This document shows positions 44,496 to 55,838 of a stretch of DNA of 64,000 bases, one piece after another; position 1 is the stretch's first letter, and each line of letters starts with the position of its first letter. The position numbers and the translations under genes are program-made. The stretch is from Bretschneidera sinensis (Eukaryota; Streptophyta; Magnoliopsida; Brassicales; Akaniaceae): NCBI GenBank assembly GCA_023935145.1, contig CM043698.1:140751001-140815000 (forward strand). The letters are read 5' to 3'. A model generated the notes under the pieces. That model worked only from the letters and a program-made list of their open reading frames with translations. It was not told the DNA's origin and searched no databases.

Positions 44496-45660
44496 TGATG
44501 AACGAATATTTGTCCTAGTATTTTGTATGTTTTTCAATATTTATTTATATGTTTAGCTTAGGAATTTGTTACTTTGAGTTATTTTTCATTGTTTTACAGG
44601 TTCACAAACACTTGGAAAGGAGTTTCACTAAATTGCTAGAATTGCCCGTACAGATCAGTCATTTTTTCATATTAAACTATATTGATTCAGAAAGAACCAT
44701 TAGCCATATATACTTGGAAAAATCTAGATGTTTATTTTCTGGAGAATTTACGGCTCGTAAATATGATTTTTCTAGAGAAAGTTATGGCAGTTTTAGTAGA
44801 CAAAGGTAAGGCTGTGTGTGATTTCAACGTGGTAGAAGTGATTTTTGTGGATTAAATTATACTGATTCAGGGAGAACCAAGAGATGATCCATATATGCTT
44901 GGAAAGATCCGGATGTTTATTTTCTGGAAAATTTTATGGCTCATAAATATGGTTTTTCTAGAGAAATTTATAGCCGTTTTAGCAGAACTGGGCCTGGACA
45001 GCAGCAGAAGCACACGGCCCGAACAAAAACCCTAGGGCGACTTTTCTGTCTACAAAGCCATCTCCATACAACTATGTATAGGAATTTTAGACTTAGAAAG
45101 GGGGAGAGACGACTGCAGGTTTTTGAAGAGATATTATTAAGAGGAGTTTTGGGAGATTGAAGGAGGAGACGGTTTCTTTCATCAAGACAGCATATCAAGA
45201 GATTGAAGAAGACGATCAATCACTTCATGACTTTGAGGATTCATCTTGTAATTCAGAGGAAAAAATTATGTCTTTGCTCCTTTTGTCCTTCAATATGCTT
45301 GTAACCCTAGTAATTGAATTTTGTGATTGGGATTTAAACATGAGCGGCTGAATGCATTGTTGGGCGTTTGGCTTAGTTGCCTTGATGGTTTTGGATATTT
45401 TGGTGGATTTAGTTTTATGAAATTTTTCAGATTATTTCTTATTCAATATTCTTCATACCTTTGATTATTACTTGTGGATTGGTAATCTATTATTGATAGT
45501 CGAGGTTAATATTTGAGATTAGGTTGAGGACAAATCATCTAGACCTAATTAAGCTTTCTTGAATAGAAATTTAAATTAGCATTCAAATCAAATTGTGATT
45601 TAGGGGGTTGTGTTCTCCTTATACTTAATTTAACTAATTAATTGATGAACACGATCCATG
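44496..45660 (+). repeat. E10 3' LTR, probably truncated
   Basis: Starts TGATGAACGAATATTTG after a polypurine tract. It carries the CACTAAATTGCTAGAATTGCC block of the E3/E13 LTR family and an internal tandem duplication (about 44663-44806 and 44842-44990). The family end (GTGTAATCA) is not found, so the right border is approximate. Confidence 0.6.
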
Positions 45661-45784
45661 GGATTTAATTAATTAGTTATAATTTGAGAATAAACATAGA
45701 ATAAAAAGTATAAGTGTGAGTACCAAGTAGGCATGAAGAAGCAAAGCAAAACATAAAGAAAAAAGTAAAGCAGGAAAAAAGAAG

Positions 45785-46440
45785 GTACAAACATCGAGAT
45801 TACCACTCTCTATGGTCTCCTCCAAGCATCGATGGTAGAGGTCGCACCTCACCAACTCTTCATTATCATATAAGACCTCTATATCCAGGAGCGCGACCAC
45901 TATAGAGTTCAACATCTCTTGATCACCGAACAAGAGGTGCGACTTCTTGTACTTGCCCGCATTATCCAAACTCCAGGAGAGCAAAACCTCGAAACTCCTT
46001 TCATGCTAGATGAAGAAGGACTTTTTCAAGCTCTTTATCGAAGAAGGCTTATTCTTTAACAGCCCCCTCTTCGCCCTCGAGCTGATCACGACCCACCCGG
46101 ATTGGCTGTGCTTACTTATCTGGAAGTGGGCCTTGAAGACGTTGATGTTTATCAACCCCCCTATCTTCGTGCAGACACAGATAAAAACGATTATCAAGCG
46201 CATTGAGTTGGGCACCAACTGACACAGTGCTATGTCGAAGTACCTTAGCACTGCGCAGAAGAAAGGGTGGACAGGAAACCTGAGCTTGGCCTTCATGTGC
46301 TGCTTATAAACGCACAACTTATTAGGCGCGCGGCTCGGGAAGGCATTGCAAGCCCTCTCTCCAACCCTAGCTGGCTTGTGGATGTACTCCTTAGGAATAC
46401 AATACACCCTCTTGATGACTTCAAGCTCTCCCTCCCCCAT
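45785..46440 (-). pseudogene. Transposase_28-type protein fragment
   Basis: Minus-strand frame with one internal stop (46008-46006). Reading order: VKRV-like start, VGERACNAFPSRAPNKLCVY, LRFPVHPFFCAVLRYFDIALCQ, NSMRLIIVFICVC, SGWVVISSRAKRGLLKNKPSSIK. This pattern (LRFPxHPFF, LxPNSxR, GWxxxSxR) matches what I recall of the 'putative gypsy-type transposon' domain (Pfam Transposase_28), found in non-autonomous plant retroelements. It is richer in GC than the neighbours. Cut upstream by the E9 LTR at 46672; the downstream AT-rich extension of the frame to 45673 is probably not coding. No LTRs of its own are identifiable. Confidence 0.7.
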
Positions 46441-46671
46441 CTAGCAGGGCATAGAGTTGGTTGCAAACGACCATTGAAATCGTTCCTCGACCATCGTGTC
46501 TCCTCTCAGCCTGGCCAAGGTTCTATCCACCTCATCCTCGCCCTTAGAGGAGTAATCCTTCTCCTATTCCTCTTCCTTCCCAAGCATGTAGGGAACTATG
46601 GCCAGTGGCCCCTCTTGGGTGGTAACCTCCTCTGATGACTCACTCTCACTAGAGGACAGGCCCATGGCCTC

Positions 46672-48124
46672 TGATGAATGCCAAATATTGCATATTTTGG
46701 CCCCTTAATTCACATTTTTTAATTCTTTAGTTATGTCTTAATCTGATATTTTGTGTTAGTTCTATGATTTTTAATGTTTTATAGGATTGTAAAGGAAATT
46801 GGGGATTTAATGTGAAAAAAACTACAAAAGCTCGAATTTGCTGTTGCGATCGAGCATAACAGTGCTCAAGTATTTATTTATATGTTTAGCTTAGGAATTT
46901 GTTACTTCGAGTTTTTTTTTCGTTGTTTTATAGGTTTACAAGAACTTGGAAAGGAGTTTCACTAAATTGCCAGAATTTCCCGAACAGATCAGTCATTTTT
47001 GCGGATTAAACTATATTGATTCAGAAAGAACCAGGAGATGAGCCATATATGCTTGGAAAGATCCAGATGTCTATTTTCTGGGGAATTTTATAGCTTGTAA
47101 ATATTATTTTTCTAGAGAAAGTTATGGCAATTTTAGTAGACAAAGGTCAGGCTGTGCATAATTTCAGCGTGGGCAGAAGTTTTGAAGGGCATGTGAATGC
47201 TTAAATCCCACATCCCACATCGGTTGGAAACACATTGCACTTATGGAGTTTCTCTATAAAAGCCCTATTTCACTTCATCTTCATAAGCAATCAGTGTGCA
47301 ATCTCGAAGGCTTTGCTACCAAGGGGTGCAATCTAGAGGATTTTGCTACCAATCGGGGGAAGCACCGCACACCAGCTGCGAGTGGAATTTCTCTCTCCAT
47401 GTATTGTTAGTTTTAATTTATTTCTTTTAAGTTTTAAAGTTTAATGTTTAGCAATTTAATTGTGAAATTTATTTTCATAATCATGAGAGGCTAAAACCTT
47501 CATCTAAGGTTGAAGATGAAGCCTCGCCATTGATTAGCATTATATTTTCATATATATTATTCCGACATTTTTGTATTAATGTTCTATTTCAATTCAATTG
47601 TTTGAGTAAATTCTTATGATTGATTGTTTTGTTTATAAATTGTTCAATTGGATATTCCATGTGTTTCATCTGACGGATACAGCGAATCATCCAAAGTAAA
47701 TCGGATATCCATTGTGATTCTAAAGTAAATGGATACAATGGATGATTTGGTTTTATTAGGGTATTCATTGTGATTTGTATATCGATGGATTCATGGAATT
47801 ATTTGATAAATTACATTTATATAGAACATGCATAGGATGTGATTGCTTGTCGGTTGTAGGAACAAAGTCCTGAAAATACATGCTTTAATTTGGTGGGGTG
47901 GATTTAGAAACCTTAGTATTTTTATCGTTTGTTTTAAATCAGTTTAGTTTAAGTTTATATTTCTTTACACAATATAATTCAAAATTCGGAACTAGGTTAA
48001 AATAGGTTTCGTTTAGATAAAAATATATTTTCACGATGCAATTCCCTCTGGATTCAAGATCGCACTTGCACACACAATATTGCAAACGACTCGTGCGCTT
48101 GCGAGTAATTTAAAACTCACAACA
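46672..48124 (+). repeat. E9 LTR, chimeric
   Basis: Starts TGATGAATGCCAAATATTG and ends AACTCACAACA, like the E8 LTR. But 46871 to about 47170 is replaced by sequence of the E3/E10/E13 LTR family (CACTAAATTGCCAGAATTTC, AGAAAGTTATGGCAATTTTAG). TATA box CTATAAAAG at 47254-47262. Followed by AGTTTTTG, the usual beginning of an internal region, but no primer site remains. Confidence 0.75.
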
Positions 48125-49256
48125 AGTTTTTGTCATAAGATCATTTTTCAGCAAGACACCCAGCTTGTGCGGCGCCCCGCCTCTATAGGGCTAGCCTTCA
48201 ATTTGCATGTACTATTTCTTGATACTGACTGGTTTCACCCTGCCTTAGGCTCATCAAGGAACCGGCTTCAGCCCCCGACCAATTTGTGAAAGGTGGCCTA
48301 CCCCCTCTCGCACTCCCGCAAGCTCCCGCATTGCTACTCTCCTTCGCAACAAGACTCCCTGCACCCACTGTGCCTGGAAGCCGTTCCCTCCAGTCAATCC
48401 CAATTTAGGGGTGTAACAAACTTCCACCTGTTAAAATCTTGTACGCCCTCGTGCAAGCGTACCTTCGGCAACATCTCATCCTAACTCCAACTCCCTGGAT
48501 AAATCCCGATTATCCTCACTACAACTACTTAGCCTATCACAAAGTTTATCTACTGAAGACATGATAAGGAAGGCAGAAAGACTCACCACGCACGAAGGTT
48601 GAATGCTCGCACCTATTTCAAGTAGTGATCCCTTCCTCAGCCCATAGCTCGGTCTCCTTTTAAACGAATGCACTCACAAAAGCTTCCACCCAACTCTGAG
48701 CACTCAAAATCTCCCAACGAACTCCAAGAACTCTCAAACTTACCTTCTCAATCTCTTGACCGACTCCAATGGCTCTCAAATTTTTCTTTGATTGTAAATG
48801 AAATGAGGTGAAGAGAAATGAGAATGAGCCACCTTTATATAGGAATATGGGCGTGACAAATGAGGAGAATTAACTTCGTTATAGTTGGGAAAACGTGACA
48901 TTTGGTGTAACCGAGGCACATTTACATTTTTCAACAGCTCTAACAATCATAACGACGCGACGTTTCATGTGCTCAAGGCACCGTTGTACTCCCTAAAGTT
49001 CCCTCAACCATAAAAAATGGCACCAGAGGAACTCAAGTTGTCGTCACGTTCCCCAAAGCATGACTCCACTCCCCAAGGCGACAAAAGGCACACGATCAAT
49101 AATGAGTGCCACCACTCCATTTGAAGCAACTACACGCATTAAATGGCCCAGTGTTCCATGTTTAAAATGGCCCAACACTTCTGCATTAAATGACCTCACA
49201 GAAGGTTTTGGAAATGGCCCAAAAGTTTGTTCTTTTATAGGCCCCAAAAAGTCAAG
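48125..49256 (-). other. Minus-strand promoter and short frame (copy 1)
   Basis: No recognised gene. The minus strand has a TATA box (CCTATATAAAGGT, 48843-48831), then a leader and a short frame starting MSSVDKLCDRLSS (from about 48561, 28 codons). Next comes a tract corresponding to AACGGGGGGAAG in the second copy, and TTTGTTACACCCC, which together look like a polypurine tract and LTR start of another retroelement. The region 48270-48420 is unidentified. Repeated at 54696-55833. Confidence 0.45.
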
Positions 49257-49261
49257 GAAAT

Positions 49262-50142
49262 TATTGGGAAATCACCTTGGAGATGCCCAGGTGGTGATCT
49301 TCCAAACACCTAAGTCTAGAATGACTTGTAATGAAATGAAACAGCAACCAATGAAAGCAAGAAAGAAAACAAGCAATTTGTTATCGAGGTTCGACAATGT
49401 GCCTATGTCCTCGTGAGCTCCTCCGAGCCCTCTGCAGTAAATTAATAAGTTCTTACAAGTAACAACAACCTCCATTTCCGAAACCTCTAGTTCTTGAAGA
49501 ACGAAAGAAGAGAACAAGAAAGTGATAAGGACTTGAGTTATCCTGGAATTTTACCCAGAAAATTCCACTTACAAGGCCCTTGAATCGCCTCTCTACACTA
49601 CTCTCTCTCTAAACAACTAGCCTCTCCAATGAGTCTCTCTTATGTTTAGTGTCTTTGCACTCTCACACAAACATGTGTTCTATTTCACACACATTCACAT
49701 GTCATTCTCATCATAAGTTATATCTTTTTTGAAGCAAAGTGACCCTTTATATAGTGCACCAACTTCTTGACTAATCATGAAGGTCAATCTCCACCCTTAG
49801 ATCTTGAGGACCAATCAATCATAGCCCTTCATCAATCCTAAGTGATCCTGTGCATTTTGATCATGCCTCATGCACCATTTGAAATGCTAAAACATAAGCA
49901 TCAGGTGTGCCTTCAAGCCACGGCCTAGAACAGGGCATGTCGCGGCCTGGAACAGGGCTGAACCACCTCCACTCTTCACCTTGTTGGGCGCCACACCTTG
50001 GGGAAGCTGAGCCATGGTGCAGCCTGGAGGGCACACATCCTGGACTTGCTACAGGGTGAGGCACGCACACCTTGAGCCGCGGCCTGGAGACCTGATACTA
50101 AAGCTTCTCCAACCTTATTTAAACCTTAGACAAATACCAACA
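49262..50142 (-). repeat. E11a copia 3' LTR
   Basis: 881 bp; TGTTGGTATTTG (50142) to CCCAATA (49262). TATA box CACTATATAAAGGG (49756-49743). GC-rich words with a CCGCGG-like core (49915-50090) lie upstream of it. Target duplication GAAAT at 49257-49261. Confidence 0.88.
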
Positions 50143-50223
50143 ATCTCTACCTTTGTCTAAGCGATTAAACCCGAACCCATTGTGCAGAAAACTCAGTATC
50201 CAAACTCAACTTGAGTTACCATA

Positions 50224-51273
50224 TCAACCAACTCCAATCCTAAGAAGTCCAAGGTAATGATTGAACTTACTTAGAGGTAGACCTTTGGTACCTAAATCTG
50301 CAGGACTTTCTTCCGTTGCGACTTTGTCCATATGAATGCATCCTTTCGTATCATTTTCCTAAATGAAATGATATCAAACATCCACATGCTTAGTCCTCTC
50401 ATGGAACACCAGGTTCCTACACAAGTGCCACGCACTTTGGCTATTCGAAGAAACCGCCACCTGCTCTTTTAGGACCTTCCACTCATCCAACAACCCTTTG
50501 CACCACATAGCCTCCTTTATGGCTTTCGTTGCCGCTATGTACTCTGCCCCGGTTGTTAAGAGTGCAACCACCGACTGCCACTAAGCCTGCAAGTAACTCA
50601 ACAACCACTTCATCCCAAGCCAAATCTCCTTTCCGAGATTACTCATCAACCTACTGAAAACTCTCATTTCATGAGAAATATCGGGTCTAGTGCTGATCAT
50701 CATGACCATGACTGATCCAACCGCACTAGAGTAAAGGACCTTAACCATTTCTTTATTCTCCTCATCTATTCCAGGACATTTTTTATTGGAGAACTTGAAA
50801 TGACCAGCAAGTGGAACCTTCACTGGTTTACCATCTTCCATAGAAAACTCATACAACACATTTTCTATATAGGAAGATCGAGAAACCTTCAACCCATTTC
50901 TCTCCCTTTTCCAAATTCTTCTCATCCCAAGGATCTTTTTTGTAAGGCCAAGATCCTTCCTCTCAAACTTCTCACTGAGTTGAGATGTCAACCTTTCTAT
51001 CATCTCCCTGCTATTATCAACCCACAGAATATCATCAGCATAGACGAGGATACTTACCATTTCCTCCACCTTCTAAACTGGTGAGAAAAATTCCGTGAAA
51101 TCTATGCCATCCCTTTGCATGAACCCCTTCGTCACAAACCTAGCCTTGTCTCAGACTTTATCCCTTGGAGGGTTCCCTTCTTTGATCTTGTAAGTCCACT
51201 TACAATCGATAACTCTCTGCTTTCCTGGAATGTGCACCAATTTCCAAGAGTTGTTCTTCCTCAAAGAATCCAT
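50224..51273 (-). pseudogene. E11a copia RT (palm deleted) and RNase H
   Basis: Starts MDSLRKNNSWKLVHIP and VTKGFMQRDGIDFTEFFSPV. The part of RT that normally carries the first catalytic aspartate and the YGLKQ motif is missing: the frame jumps to VEEMVSILVYADDILWVD (YADD). RNase H: ALLTTGAEYIAATKA (about 50560), SNSQSAWHLCRN with asparagine where the family has aspartate, HERTKHVDV, then ADLGTKGLPLSKF near the end. A stop at 50583 and others. The same deletion is in E11b, so it predates the duplication. Confidence 0.87.
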
Positions 51274-52780
51274 TTTTTAGTCCATAACTAGCTCCCATCT
51301 TGACGAATCCTTACATCCTATGGCATCAATGTAAGTTTCTTGTTCACTTATCCCTCCATCTATCCAAGGACTTGCTGTATTCGCAGCTGCAAAACCATAA
51401 CTCAAAGATGGTCTAACCAGCCTTCTTTCACGGTCCCTTGTGAGTTGATAGTCATTCTGACTTGCTGCATCATCCCCTTCTAGTTTAGCCTCCTCTCAAG
51501 TGTCTTGGGCTTGGCATTCATCAATGGGCTCTACCTGGTCCAAACCCTCTTGCCTTCCTTGCTCTACCTGAACTGAATTTTCCTTGATGCTATACTTCAT
51601 AAATACTGAACTGGTTTGCTCACTATCCCCTCCAGGGTAGTTTTCTCCAAATAAGGAAATAAATACTCATTAAAAATGACATCCCTACTTATCATGAGTT
51701 TAAATCCTTTTTGTTTTAAGGACCACAACCTATACCCCTTAGCCCCTTTCCCATATCAAAGAAATGCACACTTTCTAGACCTTAGGCTAAGCTTATCATC
51801 CTTTTGATGTGCATACGCAGCACACCCAAAAGTCCTAAGGTTGTTCAACTTAGGAGGTTTCCCACTCCACATCTCCTCGGGAGTCTTGAGCTCTAAAGCT
51901 CTAGAGGGCGATCTATTAACCAAATACGCAGCAGTAGACACCACTTCCCCCAAAAAAACATTTGGGTAATCATGCACCTAACCTTTTCCATAAAGGTCTT
52001 ATTCATCCTTTCAGCAACTCCACTTTGCTGAGGCGTTTTCACAACTGTTCTATGTCTTAGAATGCCATTTAACCTACAAAATTGATCAAGTTGCTTGTTA
52101 AAAATTTCTAAGCCATTATCGGTTCTTAACACCTTAATTACTCTACCCGTTTAAGTTTCCTCCAGCTTTTTCCACACCACTAATTTATTCAAAGCATTTG
52201 ATTTATTTTTAAGCAAATAAACTCAAACCTTTCTTGAATAATCATCAATTAAATACAGAAAATAAAGATTACCTCTCTGTGTTGGTGTTCTTGCTGGTCC
52301 CCAAAGATCCGCATGAATGTAGTCAAAAATTCCCTTAGACTTGTGCACTCCGGTGTTGAAGCTAACCCGATGTTGCTACCCAAGAACACAGCTCTTGCAG
52401 AAATCAAGTTTCTCTACCTTGTCACCATCAAGTAAACCATTCTTGCTGAGAACTTACATGCCTTTTTCACTCATGTGTGCCAAGAAATTGTGCCAAAGAG
52501 CTGCCTTATCCATTTCAGCCATCAAGCTTGTTGCTTGATCCTTGATGTCCGTGTCTCCGATCATCTCATAGAGACCATCCTTCATTGCTACTTTGATCAC
52601 TATCAAAGATCCCTTGGTTACCTTGATCTTTCCTCTCTCTGACTTGCATGCAGATCCCATGGAATCCAGCTGCCCTAATAAGATCAAATTTCTTCTCAAA
52701 TCCGGAAGATACCTCACATTCCGTAGCAGCCTTGTGACTCCATCAAACATCCTCATCTAGATGTCTCCCATGCTCCTCAC
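51274..52780 (-). pseudogene. E11a copia integrase, broken
   Basis: Pre-integrase zinc region (LWHNFLAHMSEKG, then LDFCKSCVLG), catalytic core with D in YIHADLWGP (about 52290), D in LRTDNGLEIF (about 52130) and E in SGVAERMNKTF (about 52020), then LVNRSPSRALELKTPEEMW. Stops at several sites and a frameshift near 51975. The part from 51755 to 51274, the linker to RT, has no long frame. Confidence 0.88.
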
Positions 52781-53779
52781 TTAGTAAGAAGTATCATTCC
52801 CTAGGAAAACCTTTTCATCGTTGGTTTCCTTGAAATTCTTGAACCAATCCCGGTGAGGGCATATGTGATAAGTGCACCCGGAATCCAAGATCCATTTCCC
52901 GTTGCTTTCTTGCCCCCTGCTCACATCTGAGCACACAACACGAACATCATCACCTTGTTGTTCTCCCTTGGCATCCGAAGCCTCTCCATTCTTGGTATGG
53001 CTTCTTCCCTTATCCCTTAACCTCTTCTTGCAATCTCTCTTGAAATGACCCTCCTCATGGCAGTAATAGCATCTCTTTCCTCCAACCCTCGGTTTAGAGT
53101 GCGCTCTCCCATGGCTTTCTCCTCTACCTTTGTCCCGGTAGTAGCCATTTATGTTGCTACCATACCAATTTGTTGGCCTTCCTTTAACGAACAACCCTTC
53201 TCCACTTGATGCTTCCCTCATCTTGGCTTTGAAATTATGAGCCCTTATAGCATTGATCACAATTTCCTTAGTTAGTGTATCTCTTCCATATTTAATAGCA
53301 TTAACCAAACTATCAAAACAATCAGGAAGAGAACTTAACAAAATAACAGCCAATTGTTCATCCGGGAATGTTATACTACAACTATTTAAATCTTGAACTA
53401 GCTTATTAAACACATCAAGATTATCTTGCAACTCTTTATCAGGATCCGTTTTAAAAGCAAAGATTCTTTTAAGAAGATAAATCTTATTAAGGAGAGTTTT
53501 GGTAAGAAATAACTCATCTAGTTTCTTCTAAACTGCAGCTGGATCTTCTGAGTCTTCGTACTCCCTTGTGACACTATCCGACATGTGTAAGAAGATGGTG
53601 TTGTATGCTATCTTCTTCATCTCATTTCGCTGGACCTCTGTGATACTTGCTGGAAAAGCTTCATCTTCTCTAATCGCCAAGTCCACCTTTTGTTGCATAA
53701 GAACAACCTTGATCTTTCGCTTCCAAAGTGTAAAATCTCCCTTTCCATCAAACTTCTAAACAATGAAGTTTGAACCCAT
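52781..53779 (-). pseudogene. E11a copia gag and protease
   Basis: Start MGSNF at 53779; a TAG follows after six codons and another in AV-KKLDELFL, a tryptophan site. From there the frame is open: KLVQDLNSCSITFPDEQL, SLPDCFDSLVNAIKYGRDTL (the gag UBN2-type helices), knuckle CYYCHEEGHFKRDC, and protease WILDSGCTYHICP (catalytic DSG). Ends at a stop after GNDTSY (52781) that is in frame with integrase. Compared with TNT1-like elements the order gag, knuckle, protease, integrase, RT is normal. Confidence 0.9.
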
Positions 53780-53840
53780 CTTACGGAGAAAATCCCAAAT
53801 TTATGTAGCACCCATAATCGCTTTCTAACTTCTTCTAAAT

Positions 53841-54040
53841 CTCAAGAACACGATCAAAGATGGATCTCAATACCATTCTTGAATCACCTTCAAGAACACG
53901 ATCAGATCTTGATCTCTACTCCATTCTTGAATCACCTCAAGAACACGATCAGATATAGATCTCTACTCCATTCTTGAATCACCTCAAGAACACGATCAGA
54001 TATTGATCTCTACTCCGTTCTTGAATAACCTCAGAAGTTG
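53841..54040 (-). repeat. 47-bp tandem repeats in E11a leader
   Basis: CAAGAACACGATC recurs at 53843, 53891, 53938 and 53985, spacing 48, 47 and 47, between primer site and gag. The E11b leader has the same array (about 60372-60575). Confidence 0.8.
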
Positions 54041-54104
54041 ATCTTTGATTCTTGGAGTCTTGCTCCGATAACTTTTGTTCTTGCTCCGATACCTGCTCAC
54101 CAAA

Positions 54105-54149
54105 GCTCTGATACCACTGTTGGTGGTATCTCTTCCAGCTCTGATACCA
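54105..54149 (-). other. E11a duplicated primer binding site
   Basis: TGGTATCAGAGC, complementary to initiator tRNA-Met in copia elements, occurs twice (54149-54138 and 54116-54105). Between them the perfect inverted repeat GATACCAC-TGTTG-GTGGTATC lies at 54110-54130. Confidence 0.8.
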
Positions 54150-54160
54150 CTGTTGGGAAA

Positions 54161-54695
54161 TTCTTATGATTGATTGTTTGAGTAAATTCTTATGATTGAT
54201 TATTTTGTTTATAAATTTTTTATTTTGATATTCCATATGTTTCATCTGACAGATATAGCGAATCATCCAAAGTATATCGGATATTCATTGTGATTCTAAA
54301 GTAAACGGATACATTGGATGATTTAGTTTTATAAGGATATTCATTGTGATTTGTATATCGATGGATTCATGGAATTATTTGATAAATTATATTTATATAG
54401 AACATGCATAGAATGTGATTGCTTGTCGGTTGTAGGAACAAAGTCCTGAAAATATATGCTTTAATTTGGTGGGGTGGATTCAGAAAGTTTAGTATTTTTA
54501 TTATTTGTTTTAAACCAATTTAGTTTAAGTTTATATTTCTTTGCACAATACAATTCAAAATTCGGAACTAAGTTAAAATAGGTTTAGTTTAGATAAAAAT
54601 ATATTTTCAAGACGCAATTCCCTGTGGATTCGACATCGCACTTGCACACACTATATTGCAAATGACTCGTGCACTTGCGAGTAATTTAAAACTCA
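54161..54695 (+). repeat. E9 LTR tail, second copy
   Basis: Matches 47611-48124 and ends AACTCACAACA. Confidence 0.88.
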
Positions 54696-55833
54696 CAACA
54701 AGTTTTTGTCACAAGGTCATTTTTCAGCATGACACTCAGCCTGTGCGGTGCCCCGCTCCTATGGGGCTAGCCTTCAATCTGCATGTACTATTTATTGATA
54801 CCGACTGGTTTCGCCCTGCCTTAGGTTCACAAGGAACCGGCTCCAGCCCCTGACCAGTTTGTGCAAGGTGGCCTACCCCCTCTCACACTCCTGCAAGCTC
54901 CAGCATTGCTACTCTCTTTCGTAACACGACTCCCTGCACCCACTATGCCTGGAAGCCATTCCCTCCAGTCAATCTCAATTTTAGGGGTGTAACAAACTTC
55001 CCCCCGTTAAAATCTTGCACACCATCGTGCAAGCGTACCTTCGGCAACGTCTCATCCCAACTCCAACTCCCTGGATAAATCCCGATTATCCTCACTACCA
55101 CTACTTAGCCTATCACAAAGTTTGTCTACTGAAGACACGATAAGGAAGGCAGAAAGACTCACCAAGCATGAAGGTTGAATACTCACACCTATTTCGAGTA
55201 GTGATCCCTTCCTCAGCCCATACCTCGGTCTCCCTTTAAGCCAATGCACTCCCAAAAGCTTCCACCCAACTCTCAGCACTCAAAATCTCCCAATGAACTC
55301 AAAGAACTCTCAAACTTACCCTCTCAATCTCTTGACCGACTCCAAGGGCTTTCAAATTTTTCTTTGATTGCAAATGAAATGAGGTGAAGAGAAATGAGAA
55401 TGAGCCACCTTTATATTGAAATATGGGCGTGAAAAATGAGGAGAATTAACTTCGCTATAGTTGGGAAGACGTGACGTTTGGTGTAACCGAGGCACCTTTA
55501 CATTTTTCAACAGCTCTGACAATCATAACGAAACGATGTTTCATGTGCTCAAGGCACCGTTGTACTCCCCAAAGTTCCCTCAACCACAAAAATACGGCAC
55601 CAGGGGAACTCAAGTTGTCGTCACATTCCCCAAAGCACGACTCCACTCCCAAAGGTGACAAAAAGCACATGATCAATAATGAGTACCACCACTCCATTTG
55701 AAGCAATTGCATGCATTAAATGGCCCAGTGTTCCACGTTTAAAATGGCCCAACACCTCTGCATTAAATGACCTTACAGAAGGTTTTAGAAATGGCCCAAA
55801 GGCTTTTTCTTTTATGGGCCCCAAAAAGTCAAG
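54696..55833 (-). other. Minus-strand promoter and short frame (copy 2)
   Basis: As 48125-49256: TATA-like AATATAAAGGT (55417-55407), frame MSSVDKLCDRLSSGSE, purine tract AACGGGGGGAAG (about 55006-54995). Confidence 0.45.
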
Positions 55834-55838
55834 GAAAT

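Larger units (their letters stand above)
47611..54160. repeat. Tandem duplication, unit 1
   Basis: 6550 bp: tail of the E9 LTR, the minus-strand promoter region and copia E11a up to ten bases into its 5' LTR. The unit is repeated as 54161-60693 (6533 bp). The join at 54160/54161 links copia TGTTGGGAAA to the E9-LTR sequence TTCTTATGATTG. Confidence 0.9.

Noticed and set aside
44549..45351. Plus-strand frames of 64-86 codons in the E10 LTR
   Set aside because: They lie in LTR sequence; the apparent similarity between them comes from the internal DNA duplication.
49861..50070. 69-codon minus frame rich in Cys and Pro
   Set aside because: It reads the GC-rich words of the copia LTR and is broken in the other two LTR copies.
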